Assembly (NCBI RefSeq): GCF_900100735.1
Contig: NZ_FNCJ01000006.1
Location: 62,001 to 126,000 of the forward strand
Direction of reading: 5' to 3'
Length of the DNA: 64,000 nucleotides
DNA from: Paraburkholderia phenazinium
Lineage (GTDB): Bacteria > Pseudomonadota > Gammaproteobacteria > Burkholderiales > Burkholderiaceae
How positions within the stretch are numbered: position 1 is the first letter of the stretch; each line of letters opens with the position of its first letter. This document shows, piece by piece, positions 1 to 6,999 of the stretch. The notes beneath the pieces were generated by a model. It worked only from the letters and a program-made list of their open reading frames with translations, searched no databases and was not told the DNA's origin. The translations under genes were made by a program, and so were the position numbers.

Positions 1-199
1 GGTTCAGGAGGGTCCGCTCGTCCACGTGCCCGGACAGGCCCAAGGCCTCCGTGCCCTTGCCGAACCACCTGGTCTGGTTCTCGACCAGGCCCGTGATTTC
101 GTTGACGTAATAACGGGCTTCCTTCGCGAGAAAATAGTTGATGATGTTGTTGCCGTTCTTATCGTGGCCGCGTGGGCTGAGCGGTACGGACGTTAGCAT
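1..199 (-). CDS. MobF-family conjugative relaxase (TrwC/TraI type), N-terminus only
   Basis: The gene runs off the left edge, so only its first 66 residues are present. MobF relaxases nick oriT through N-terminal tyrosines and carry the strand into the recipient. Residues 44-60 (RWFGKGTEALGLSGHVD) match the conserved W-x-GKG-x-E-x-LGLSG-x-VD block of TrwC/TraI. Tyr22 and the pair Tyr30/Tyr31 lie where the family has its catalytic tyrosines. A strong AGGAGGAG ribosome site fixes the ATG at 197-199. It is the last visible gene of the leftward transfer block and has its own promoter at 272-299. The helicase part is outside the window. Confidence 0.75.
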   Translation of the reverse strand, partial: MLTSVPLSPRGHDKNGNNIINYFLAKEARYYVNEITGLVENQTRWFGKGTEALGLSGHVDERTLLN

Positions 200-226
200 G
201 GGGATCTCCTCCTGTACATTAGAGCT

Positions 227-238
227 GTGCCTGGGCAC
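227..238. repeat. GTGCC-NN-GGCAC palindrome copy (centre TG)
   Basis: A perfect copy of the dispersed 12-bp palindrome. It lies downstream of the relaxase promoter, in the leader between transcription start and ribosome site, where a bound protein would block rather than assist transcription. Confidence 0.8.
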
Positions 239-271
239 GGGCACCAACGCCCGGAGAACCCGGACGGAACC

Positions 272-299
272 AACCTACACCCGCCAGCGGGGACGTCAA
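272..299 (-). promoter_or_regulatory. Promoter of the relaxase gene
   Basis: The -35 box TTGACG (294-299) and -10 box TAGGTT (272-277) are 16 bp apart, the spacing of almost every promoter in the window. Transcription would start near 265, giving a 65-nt leader that contains a palindrome copy. Confidence 0.65.
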
Positions 300-330
300 G
301 CGTCCCCGCGTCGAACGGGCGTGGTGGGGC

Positions 331-495
331 CTACTCGCCCTTCGGCTTCGGGGCCCGGCGGGCTTCGATGCGGGCGAGGTTCGCGCGGAACCGTTCGCCC
401 AGGGACTGCCCCAGCAGGCCGTTCATCGGCACAAGCCAGGCGACGAGCGCGATGATGGCCAGGAACAGGACGACGATCAGAAACGTGTGCAGCAT
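331..495 (-). CDS. Small single-pass membrane protein, 54 aa
   Basis: Function not recognised. One hydrophobic segment covers residues 2-24, followed by an amphipathic basic tail ending RRAPKPKGE. AGGGAGA before the ATG at 493-495 is the only good start; a much longer frame upstream has no ribosome site. It lies between the 168-aa membrane protein and the relaxase, all leftward, so it is probably cotranscribed and may be a small transfer accessory protein. Confidence 0.65.
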   Translation of the reverse strand: MLHTFLIVVLFLAIIALVAWLVPMNGLLGQSLGERFRANLARIEARRAPKPKGE

Positions 496-557
496 GTGAT
501 GTTCTCCCTTGGAATGCTGGAATGGCCCCGGGATGGGGTGGGTCTCGTTGCAGGCGG

Positions 558-1064
558 TCAATCCTTTCCTTGCGCGATGTTGGCGATGGCCATCCCGTAG
601 GGAAGCAGCATCTGGATGGTTGCGCTCGCCGGGTAGGCGAACAGCAGGCCGATTAAAAAGCCGTGCCAGCCGATGACGTGGAACAGTACCAACCCGATCT
701 CCACCACAAGCCATGCCAAGAAGAATGGCACTTGCACCCTGTCCAGGTCCTTCGTGTTGGATTCCACCTCGGCATGCCATGCTTCGGAGGCTTGCACCGG
801 CTCGATGACGTAGCCGAACTTGATCATGCTGTTGCTCACGAGCACCGCCAGAAGCAGGACGAAGTAGGTCAACGCCGTCATGCACGTAAGGCCCATGGTA
901 AATCCGGCCCAGGACACCATGGCCACCACACCGGGCAAAGTCACCCACGCGGTGTCGGGGTCGGGGACCTTCGCGTAGGCGAAAACGCCTGCAGCGAAGG
1001 GAACGATCAGCGTCAAGATCACCAGGAGCGCGAGCCAGCCGCCCAGTTCGATCGTGTTCAACAT
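558..1064 (-). CDS. Membrane protein with about four TM segments, 168 aa
   Basis: Function not recognised. Hydrophobic segments lie near residues 8-30, 45-65, 66-80 and 115-150, with a polar loop at about 85-110. The start follows GAGGAGGG. It is the second gene of the leftward run 1308 to 1 from the promoter at 1354-1381, so it may help in conjugation or in the membrane context of the coupling protein. No motif supports a more exact role. Confidence 0.75.
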   Translation of the reverse strand: MLNTIELGGWLALLVILTLIVPFAAGVFAYAKVPDPDTAWVTLPGVVAMVSWAGFTMGLTCMTALTYFVLLLAVLVSNSMIKFGYVIEPVQASEAWHAEVESNTKDLDRVQVPFFLAWLVVEIGLVLFHVIGWHGFLIGLLFAYPASATIQMLLPYGMAIANIAQGKD

Positions 1065-1077
1065 GATGGAGCCCTCC

Positions 1078-1308
1078 TCAGTTCAGTTCGTGGGTGTTGG
1101 CCGCCGCGATCAGCGGGTCGGCGAACGCGGCATCGACGACACGCCAAGCTTTGTCGTTTTCGATCCGATGTCGTGCAACCTCGATGTCCCAGCGCGCGGA
1201 TTCTGCGTCGAACGCCGCGCGCTTGTCGGCCTCGGCCTGTGCCTGGGCAGCGCGTTGAACGGCGATGTCCTGGCGGGCGCGCAGGCGGGTCGTGATGAAC
1301 TTGAGCAT
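1078..1308 (-). CDS. Small charged helical protein, 76 aa
   Basis: Function not recognised. The sequence from MLKFITTRLRARQD is rich in Ala, Arg, Glu and Gln and should form one long helix (residues 5-60), possibly a coiled coil. GGGAGGAG before the ATG at 1306-1308 defines the start; the frame is open 13 codons further upstream without a ribosome site. It is the first gene after the promoter at 1354-1381, 13 bp ahead of the membrane protein gene. Confidence 0.65.
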   Translation of the reverse strand: MLKFITTRLRARQDIAVQRAAQAQAEADKRAAFDAESARWDIEVARHRIENDKAWRVVDAAFADPLIAAANTHELN

Positions 1309-1353
1309 GGGTCTCCTCCCTGTTGTGGTTCGCCGGGCAACCGGCACAAGATC

Positions 1354-1381
1354 AATCTAGCGAGCCCTGGGCTGCAGTCAA
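1354..1381 (-). promoter_or_regulatory. Promoter of the small-membrane-protein operon
   Basis: TTGACT (1376-1381), a 16-bp gap, and TAGATT (1354-1359) preceded by GC. It drives the genes starting at 1308, 1064 and 495. No palindrome copy lies within 100 bp upstream. Confidence 0.65.
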
Positions 1382-1390
1382 CACCTTGGG

Positions 1391-1603
1391 TCAGGTTTCG
1401 TCGCCCAACATGAACAGCTCTTCGAGCACGCACTCGCCGCCGGCGATGCCCAGCCCGAAAAGGCTGAAGGCCGCGCCGATCCGGCCGTACATAACAGCGC
1501 ACACGGCCACCACGGCGATGACGATCAGCGTCATGGGGAACCGACGCACGAGTTGTCGGGTGCGTTGCCCAAGGGACCGCAGGACTGGGGTTGTGGTGCG
1601 CAT
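1391..1603 (-). CDS. Small single-TM protein, 70 aa
   Basis: Function not recognised. A basic N-terminus (residues 9-21) precedes one or two hydrophobic stretches (23-40 and 42-58), and the protein ends acidic (EELFMLGDET). GGAGGATCCC precedes the ATG at 1601-1603; an in-frame ATG 12 nt upstream has a poorer site. It begins 11 bp after the stop of the GIY-YIG-like gene and is probably cotranscribed with it. Confidence 0.65.
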   Translation of the reverse strand: MRTTTPVLRSLGQRTRQLVRRFPMTLIVIAVVAVCAVMYGRIGAAFSLFGLGIAGGECVLEELFMLGDET

Positions 1604-1614
1604 GGGATCCTCCA

Positions 1615-2814
1615 TCAACGACGGCGGGCTGGGCGACGGTTTCGCCCGCCCTGCGAACGCGGGTAGGTCCGTGCCTGGGCACGTGCCTGCTTCGGATGTT
1701 TGAGGCGGTGCTCCACCCAACCGACGATCCCCGAACCCAGCAGCACGAGCACCCACCACCAGCCCATGTCCAGGGCGTAGAGCGCAGCGGCCAGGGCCAG
1801 GCCCGTGAACGCGAACGGGGCCCGCTGGAACACGTCGAGCGCGAAAAACATGGGGTGCTTCCACCACGGTTGCCCCAAGCGGGGCAGTACCCGGATCGCC
1901 TGGGCGTGGCTTTCGGGCTTCGCGAACGCGATGAGCGCGTCCCGGTGTTTGAGCAGCGCTGCGTTGCGCCAGGCTTTGCGATGGGCCGCGCACCACTCGA
2001 CCTGCTCGAGCAGCAGGGTCATCACGTCGTTGGTGAGCGTGTCGAGCGCTGCGGCCCGTTCGACGAACGTGGCCCAGGCCTCGTTGCCCGCCTTGTACTG
2101 CTTGTTGGTCCAGAACAGCTTCGCGGCCCATCCGGCCGCCGGCACCCGGGACGAGTCCGACGAGTGTGCCATGGCGGTCTGGTAATGCCGTTGCGCTTTT
2201 TGCAACAGGGCCGGGCGGAGCTTGGGCGCTGCGTTGCGCAGCAGGTCCTGCGACGCACGACCGGCGTAGTACGCCCCACGTGGGGACCCGAGCGATGCCG
2301 CCTGTTCCAGGTAATGGCTGGCTTGCGGGACGTCGCGCATCGTGCCGTCCAGGCCGAACAGCAGCTTCACGCCCTGGTCCACGAGGTCCTTGGCTGCGTC
2401 ACGAGCGCCGCGTGACGGACCGGTTGTGCCGAGCGCCTCCACGGTGTCGCCACGTTCCAGCGCGGCCAGACGCTTCAGTACCCCAACGGCTTGCACCACG
2501 GTAGCGCGGAAAAACTCCCGCACGTCGTTCGCGCGCTGTCCCAGCCGTTGCAGGTCGTTGTGTACGGCTTTCTCCGCGAGGTGGCAGTCCTCGAAGAACT
2601 GGGAATACTCCAGCCGGAACGGAGTGGGCACGCCGGTCGCTTTCGACAGCTCCACCCGACGCGTTTCCGGATCGCGCTCCGTCCGGCCGATCTTCACCAG
2701 CCCCGGCATGCTCGGGTTGCTCAGGACGTAGACGTAGCCTGGGCGCGAGGCTTTCTCGCTGGACGACGCGCGTGGGAACACCTGAGCGCCGGGCGATGCG
2801 GTCGTGAATGGCAT
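1615..2814 (-). CDS. GIY-YIG (T5orf172-type) domain protein with helical repeats and a TM anchor
   Basis: 399 aa. Residues 25-100 read as a T5orf172/Mug113-type GIY-YIG domain: GYVYVLSNPSMPGLVKIGRT, then an Arg-rich helix and a Glu/His region. The family includes nucleases and nuclease-like proteins of phages and mobile elements. Residues 120-300 look like Sel1/TPR helical repeats. Residues 330-370 are hydrophobic, and the basic C-terminus ends RNRRPARRR. This order implies a membrane-anchored protein with a cytoplasmic nucleic-acid domain. The gene lies 19 bp after the unknown gene ending at 2833 in the same leftward operon. Catalytic activity is uncertain. Confidence 0.7.
   Translation of the reverse strand: MPFTTASPGAQVFPRASSSEKASRPGYVYVLSNPSMPGLVKIGRTERDPETRRVELSKATGVPTPFRLEYSQFFEDCHLAEKAVHNDLQRLGQRANDVREFFRATVVQAVGVLKRLAALERGDTVEALGTTGPSRGARDAAKDLVDQGVKLLFGLDGTMRDVPQASHYLEQAASLGSPRGAYYAGRASQDLLRNAAPKLRPALLQKAQRHYQTAMAHSSDSSRVPAAGWAAKLFWTNKQYKAGNEAWATFVERAAALDTLTNDVMTLLLEQVEWCAAHRKAWRNAALLKHRDALIAFAKPESHAQAIRVLPRLGQPWWKHPMFFALDVFQRAPFAFTGLALAAALYALDMGWWWVLVLLGSGIVGWVEHRLKHPKQARAQARTYPRSQGGRNRRPARRR
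1671..1682. repeat. Palindrome copy inside a coding region (centre TG)
   Basis: Perfect GTGCC-NN-GGCAC copy within the last 25 codons of the GIY-YIG-like gene and about 70 bp upstream of the start at 1603. I see no promoter between it and that start. Confidence 0.75.
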
Positions 2815-2832
2815 GCGGTCGATCTCCCGGCG

Positions 2833-3402
2833 TTAGACGTTGGCGGCGTTGAGGCGGCTCATGGTCGCGATGTTGACCGTGCCCACGGTGCCGTCACCGT
2901 CATCGTCCGTGTCGAACGTGAAGTTGATCGGGTCGAAGCTCTTCCGACGGGCCAACTCCGGATCGGTGCCCCGGGCCCGCAACTGCTTCAACTCCACCCG
3001 CGCGATGGCGCAACGCACGACCTCGGTGAACAGCTCATCGGACACGCCCAGCTTCTCCGCTTCACCCCGCAGGAAAATCGGGGCGAAGGCGATGTGGGCC
3101 GGCTTGTCGCTGGTCATCAGCGTCAACGCGGTCAGCGTCACGCCGGTGCCCGGCACCAGCTCGTCGATGGTCATGGTCGCCGGAACCGTCGCAACCGCCC
3201 GGCTCGTCGAGGCCTTCCCCAGCAATCGGCTGAACAGGGGCGCTGCGATCCGCGCAGCCACAGGGGCCGCCACGGTCTTGCTCCGGGTGAGCGCGGGGAT
3301 CGTCACGCGGAACCCGCGGGACACCAGGCCAGACCAGTGCAGTTTGGCGCGGTTGACGTCGGCGGTGTTGAACGCAACGGTGGTGATCAGGGCGGTGCTC
3401 AT
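2833..3402 (-). CDS. Unknown protein, 189 aa
   Basis: Not recognised. The N-terminal half is Ala/Thr/Val-rich, then come a mixed alpha-beta part and an acidic segment, DTDDDGDGTVGT (about residues 165-176), that could bind divalent metal. Two in-frame ATGs exist. The first is 1 nt from the GAGGAG site, so the second (3400-3402, MSTALITT) is preferred. First gene after the promoter at 3563-3590. Confidence 0.65.
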   Translation of the reverse strand: MSTALITTVAFNTADVNRAKLHWSGLVSRGFRVTIPALTRSKTVAAPVAARIAAPLFSRLLGKASTSRAVATVPATMTIDELVPGTGVTLTALTLMTSDKPAHIAFAPIFLRGEAEKLGVSDELFTEVVRCAIARVELKQLRARGTDPELARRKSFDPINFTFDTDDDGDGTVGTVNIATMSRLNAANV

Positions 3403-3469
3403 GGTCATGCTCCTCGGGGGGTGACAACGTTGGGGAAGGGTTGGGTTGATGATCCAGGTTCTTCAACCG

Positions 3470-3481
3470 GTGCCAGGGCAC
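3470..3481. repeat. Palindrome copy in a leader region (centre AG)
   Basis: Perfect copy between the promoter at 3563-3590 and the start at 3402, roughly 75 bp downstream of the expected transcription start. Confidence 0.8.
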
Positions 3482-3562
3482 GGATGCGGCTTTGAACGTT
3501 GAGCTGGGCTGCGTGGGTCATGGTGCTCGTCGTGCCGTTGTGTTTCAGAACCTTCTACTACC

Positions 3563-3590
3563 ACCATGGCAGGTCTGACCGGCCTGTCAA
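3563..3590 (-). promoter_or_regulatory. Promoter for genes 3402 to 1603
   Basis: TTGACA (3585-3590), 16 bp, CATGGT (3563-3568). Its core, TTGACAGGCC-N6-ACCTGC-CATGGT, is nearly identical to the promoter at 60031-60058, pointing to common origin. Confidence 0.7.
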
Positions 3591-3639
3591 CCCCGTGGAG
3601 GGCCGCCCAGCGCGTATTTCTGCAGGATCCACCCCGGCC

Positions 3640-6174
3640 TCACATCGGCCGCTCCTGCTCGTTCTCCGGCCGTCGCACGGGCACCTGCCGCTGGGTGGTG
3701 ACCAGCTTCTTCGGGGCTTCGACCGTCACGGTCCTGATCTCCCCCGTCTGGCTGTCGATGACGTTCTCCACGTTCTTCGCCGGGGCCTGTGCGCCTTCCG
3801 CAAGTTTCAGCATTTCCATCAGGGCATGCCCTCCAGGGATGAGCGCTTCCAGTACAGGACCGGCCGCGGCTTCGGCGAGCAGCGACGTCGACTCGTCGAT
3901 CTCCCCCGGGTCGTGCCAGTCGCCCCGGCGTTCCTGCTCCCGTTGCAGATTCGCCGCGTCCAGCGTCGCATGGTGGTACTCCACGCTGTCGCGCTCCACG
4001 TCCACCTCCACGGTTTCCTGGATCGTGACCATGGGCCGCCGCAGCGCCGCGACACGCTCACGGGCCGTGATCGGACGGTCGGGTTCCACCGCCACCGGGA
4101 GCGGAGTCTCGCGGGAATGCTCATGCTCACCGTCCGGCGTCTCCACGCCCGCGGGATCGCTGTCGTCCAGCAGGTTCATCAGCCCTTCCGGATCGCCGGC
4201 CGGGACCGGCACGTCCGCCGGCACGTCGGGCGCCGCTTGCGTTTCGGTGATCTCGGGCCAGCCCGCCTTGGGCGTGTAGTCGCTCAACGGGGGCACCTTC
4301 CCACCGGTGAGCCATGACGCCACCTTCATGTCCAGGTCCTTCGGCGCACGCGGCACCAGCTCAGCCGGCGCATACGGCCACGTCAGGTGGAACAGGTCAT
4401 CGCCCAACCGGATGATCGCGCGCACGCCTTTGCGCCCCTGCGGGCCCATCTTGCGCGAGGACGAGAGGACGTCCCCGGTCAGCACCACGGCCTCGCCTTC
4501 GTCGTAGCGGTCCTCCACCGCGGGCTGGCCTTTCTTCGCCGCCGTGCCCCGGATCAACCGCTGTACCCGACGCTTCGGAAAGCTGTTGGCGATCGCCGCC
4601 GCCTGCACCGGGTCGGACGCGAGCCCGTAGATTTTCAGCGAGGTGTTGCCCTGGATGCGCTTCAGGCCGTGCTCACCGTACAGCTCGATCAGCGCGCTCT
4701 CGGTCTGCGCGGCGATGATGTGCTTCAATCCGTAGGACCGGCCCATCTCCAACGCCTTGTAAATGCTCTCGACCTTGCCCAGCGCCGGGAACTCGTCCAG
4801 AAAGACGATCATGTTGCGAGCGGCCTGACCCGCCTGGCCGCTGCCCAGGGACAGCACCGCGTCGGTGACGAACGCGTGCATCGCCCGGATGTAGCCCTGG
4901 GCCATGTCGCTGTACCGCTGGTGGTTGCGCAGGACGATGGTGCGAACGCCGTTGTAGTCCGGCTGGTCCATCCCCTTCACGTAGCGCAGCAGGGAGACCC
5001 GGCGGCGCTTGGGCTTGCCCGGCAGCTCGTCGCCCCACGCCTGGCCCTGCGCCACGATCGGCTGCGCGAAGTTGCGCATCGTGATCTCGAACGACTTGAT
5101 CGTGGCCGAGCGCGCGTGGTCCTCGATGATCGCCGCCACCATGGGGTCGTACTTCAGAGCCCAGGCGTAGATCTGCGTCATCGGCGCCTGCACCCGCTGG
5201 GCCAGGTGCCCCCAGTGCCACGCCGCCGGACGGGGCAAACCCCGGGCGCGTGCTTCACGCCGGGCCTGACGGTATTCGTGGATCAGGGAGAGCACGACGA
5301 CGCGCAGCACGCCGCGCGCGCCGTTCGACCACATCGGGTCCTTGGACTCCGGGATCTGCGCGACGGCGAACGCCACCGCGTCCTGGTCCGACATGAGATC
5401 GTTCCCGATGTCCCAGGCCGCGTCCTCGTCGTTGAACATGCCGATGACCGCGATCTCGCGGCTGCGCCGGCCGAGCATCTTGTTCATCTTCTGGAACACC
5501 CAGGACAGGTCGCCCTTGATGTCCACCACCAGCAGAAAGTGCCGCCCCTCCATCGCCGAGCGGAACATCCAGTTCAACATGGCGGTCTTCCCTGCCCCGG
5601 CGGAGCCTGTCACCATCACCGACTTGGAGATCACCTGCTCCGACGCTCCGGGCAGGTCCGGGTGGACCGTGAGCTGGCCTTCCACGCCCTCGCCGTTCAT
5701 CGCCTCGACCGCGAGCTTCGCTTTTTCCAGGGCGTCCTTCCCCGCGTGGTATTGCATGCCCGACAGGTGGCGGGTGTCGCAATGCAGGATCGCCATTTTC
5801 TTGAACATCGCCGCAGCGGCGGCCACGCCGGGGAGCAACGCCAGGAGCATCTTCCCTTTGATGAGCATGTAGTTCATCTGGTCCAGCGCTGCCTGGTACG
5901 CGGCCACGTCGCTGGCGAACGGGTGCCGGTGCATGAGGCGGTGCGCCAGCGTTTCGAGCATGTAGCGCGCGTGGCCACCCAGGCCCATGTGCGACACACC
6001 GCCCAGCAGACCAGTGTGGCTGGCGATCAGCCATTCGGCCGCGAGCGTCCCCGCCCACACCGCGCTCCCGGTGAGTCCGCCCATCACCAGCGCAGGACCC
6101 AGCAAGCGGTACGGCTGGTCCGACGGCAGGGACCGGGGCACGTGGTTCATCGCGTAATGGACGGGCATCGACAT
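3640..6174 (-). CDS. traD: Type IV coupling protein, VirD4/TraD/TrwB family
   Basis: 844 aa. Coupling proteins are hexameric inner-membrane ATPases that bring the relaxosome, and protein substrates, to the type IV secretion channel. Two N-terminal membrane segments (about residues 24-50 and 107-125) flank a periplasmic loop. Walker A is GSAGAGKT at residues 190-197, and Walker B is MIVFLDEFPALG near 460, followed by a sensor segment IIAAQT. The last 250 residues are acidic and Pro-rich, typical of the variable tail that selects substrates. AGGAGG precedes the ATG at 6172-6174. Promoter at 6203-6230. The two VirD4-like genes and the RHH gene form one transfer-processing block. Confidence 0.9.
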   Translation of the reverse strand: MSMPVHYAMNHVPRSLPSDQPYRLLGPALVMGGLTGSAVWAGTLAAEWLIASHTGLLGGVSHMGLGGHARYMLETLAHRLMHRHPFASDVAAYQAALDQMNYMLIKGKMLLALLPGVAAAAAMFKKMAILHCDTRHLSGMQYHAGKDALEKAKLAVEAMNGEGVEGQLTVHPDLPGASEQVISKSVMVTGSAGAGKTAMLNWMFRSAMEGRHFLLVVDIKGDLSWVFQKMNKMLGRRSREIAVIGMFNDEDAAWDIGNDLMSDQDAVAFAVAQIPESKDPMWSNGARGVLRVVVLSLIHEYRQARREARARGLPRPAAWHWGHLAQRVQAPMTQIYAWALKYDPMVAAIIEDHARSATIKSFEITMRNFAQPIVAQGQAWGDELPGKPKRRRVSLLRYVKGMDQPDYNGVRTIVLRNHQRYSDMAQGYIRAMHAFVTDAVLSLGSGQAGQAARNMIVFLDEFPALGKVESIYKALEMGRSYGLKHIIAAQTESALIELYGEHGLKRIQGNTSLKIYGLASDPVQAAAIANSFPKRRVQRLIRGTAAKKGQPAVEDRYDEGEAVVLTGDVLSSSRKMGPQGRKGVRAIIRLGDDLFHLTWPYAPAELVPRAPKDLDMKVASWLTGGKVPPLSDYTPKAGWPEITETQAAPDVPADVPVPAGDPEGLMNLLDDSDPAGVETPDGEHEHSRETPLPVAVEPDRPITARERVAALRRPMVTIQETVEVDVERDSVEYHHATLDAANLQREQERRGDWHDPGEIDESTSLLAEAAAGPVLEALIPGGHALMEMLKLAEGAQAPAKNVENVIDSQTGEIRTVTVEAPKKLVTTQRQVPVRRPENEQERPM

Positions 6175-6202
6175 GAGGCCTCCTGCTGAATCTGGATCAC
6201 CC

Positions 6203-6230
6203 AGGGTAGCGAGACCGTCGCGTTACGCAA
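6203..6230 (-). promoter_or_regulatory. Promoter of the coupling-protein gene
   Basis: TTGCGT (6225-6230), 16 bp, TACCCT (6203-6208), 29 bp upstream of the ATG. A palindrome copy lies 106 bp further upstream. Confidence 0.55.
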
Positions 6231-6336
6231 GTGACGCCCCGAGGCTGCGAACCCCAACCGGAAAACCCCCAGGCGATCCCGCTTGCGCGCCATGGCCGCT
6301 GGCAGGACGGATCGCCCGGCAGGGTTGGATCAGGTC

Positions 6337-6348
6337 GTGCCCTGGCAC
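6337..6348. repeat. Palindrome copy between two tra-region genes (centre CT)
   Basis: Perfect copy in the 208-bp gap between the 148-aa gene and the coupling-protein gene. Confidence 0.8.
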
Positions 6349-6382
6349 GCTCATCCGGCCGGCGTTGCACCGGCTGGATGGG

Positions 6383-6829
6383 TCACACGAACATCGCGAC
6401 GATGGCCCCGAGCATGAACCCTCCGATCACTGCGAAGGGGACGCCGTAGCACCGCATCAACAGGTGCGGCCAACTCTCCCCCGGCTCCGCCTGGTCCTCG
6501 GGCTCCGCGAGCACCACCGGTCGGTCGTGCTCTCCCACCAGGTCGGCAGGCAGGTTCAGGTAGCGTCGCCGCGCCAACGCCAGGCGTCGGTGATCGGTCC
6601 GCCCCAGCGTGTGCTGCCGCCCCAGCGCCACGGCGACGCGCAACCGGGTGATGGTCGAGCCGGTGCGCATCGCGGCGAGCAGCAGGGTCAGGTGCCTTGG
6701 GTGTTGCGCCGCCGGCATCCGGTCGAGCTGTGCTTCGATCCGGTTCTGCAGATCGATCACGGAGGGGGTCTCGCCTTCCGTGGGGTTTTCCGACGGGCGA
6801 TCCCAGGTTTCACGTTTCCAGAAGGTCAT
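6383..6829 (-). CDS. C-terminally anchored membrane protein, 148 aa
   Basis: Function not recognised. Residues 1-110 are hydrophilic, Arg-rich and mostly helical; residues 124-147 are one hydrophobic segment, so this is probably a tail-anchored inner-membrane protein. GAGGA lies 6 nt before the ATG. Its position between two VirD4-like ATPase genes suggests a role in DNA transfer, but no motif proves it. Confidence 0.7.
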   Translation of the reverse strand: MTFWKRETWDRPSENPTEGETPSVIDLQNRIEAQLDRMPAAQHPRHLTLLLAAMRTGSTITRLRVAVALGRQHTLGRTDHRRLALARRRYLNLPADLVGEHDRPVVLAEPEDQAEPGESWPHLLMRCYGVPFAVIGGFMLGAIVAMFV

Positions 6830-6838
6830 GGCGGGTCC

Positions 6839-6922
6839 TCAGGCGTGAGTCGTGCCGTGGCGATCGTGGCGCTTCGCCAGCTTGCCATGCCCGGCGATGG
6901 CGGTTGGGGTGTCGTGGTGCAT
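6839..6922 (-). CDS. Possible 27-aa peptide
   Basis: A short frame (MHHDTPTAIAGHGKLAKRHD...) with an excellent GAGGAGACC ribosome site, ending 9 bp before the next start. It is His- and Lys-rich without a membrane segment. It follows the terminator at 6959-6991. It may be a real small protein or a leader that couples translation to the 148-aa gene. Confidence 0.4.
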   Translation of the reverse strand: MHHDTPTAIAGHGKLAKRHDRHGTTHA

Positions 6923-6958
6923 GACGGTCTCCTCTATAGGTACGCTCCCGGTTGAAAA

Positions 6959-6991
6959 CCAGCAGGACGCCGGGAGCGGTCGTCCTGCTGG
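6959..6991 (-). terminator. Terminator after the ATPase-nuclease fusion gene
   Basis: An 11-bp stem (CCAGCAGGACG and its complement) with an 11-nt loop, followed in the leftward direction by GTTTTC, 9 bp beyond the stop at 7000. Confidence 0.75.
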
Positions 6992-6999
6992 TGGATGGA

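Noticed and set aside
4387..6189. Long rightward frame opposite the coupling-protein gene.
   Set aside because: It is the complement of a clearly recognised gene and has no start signal or domain.
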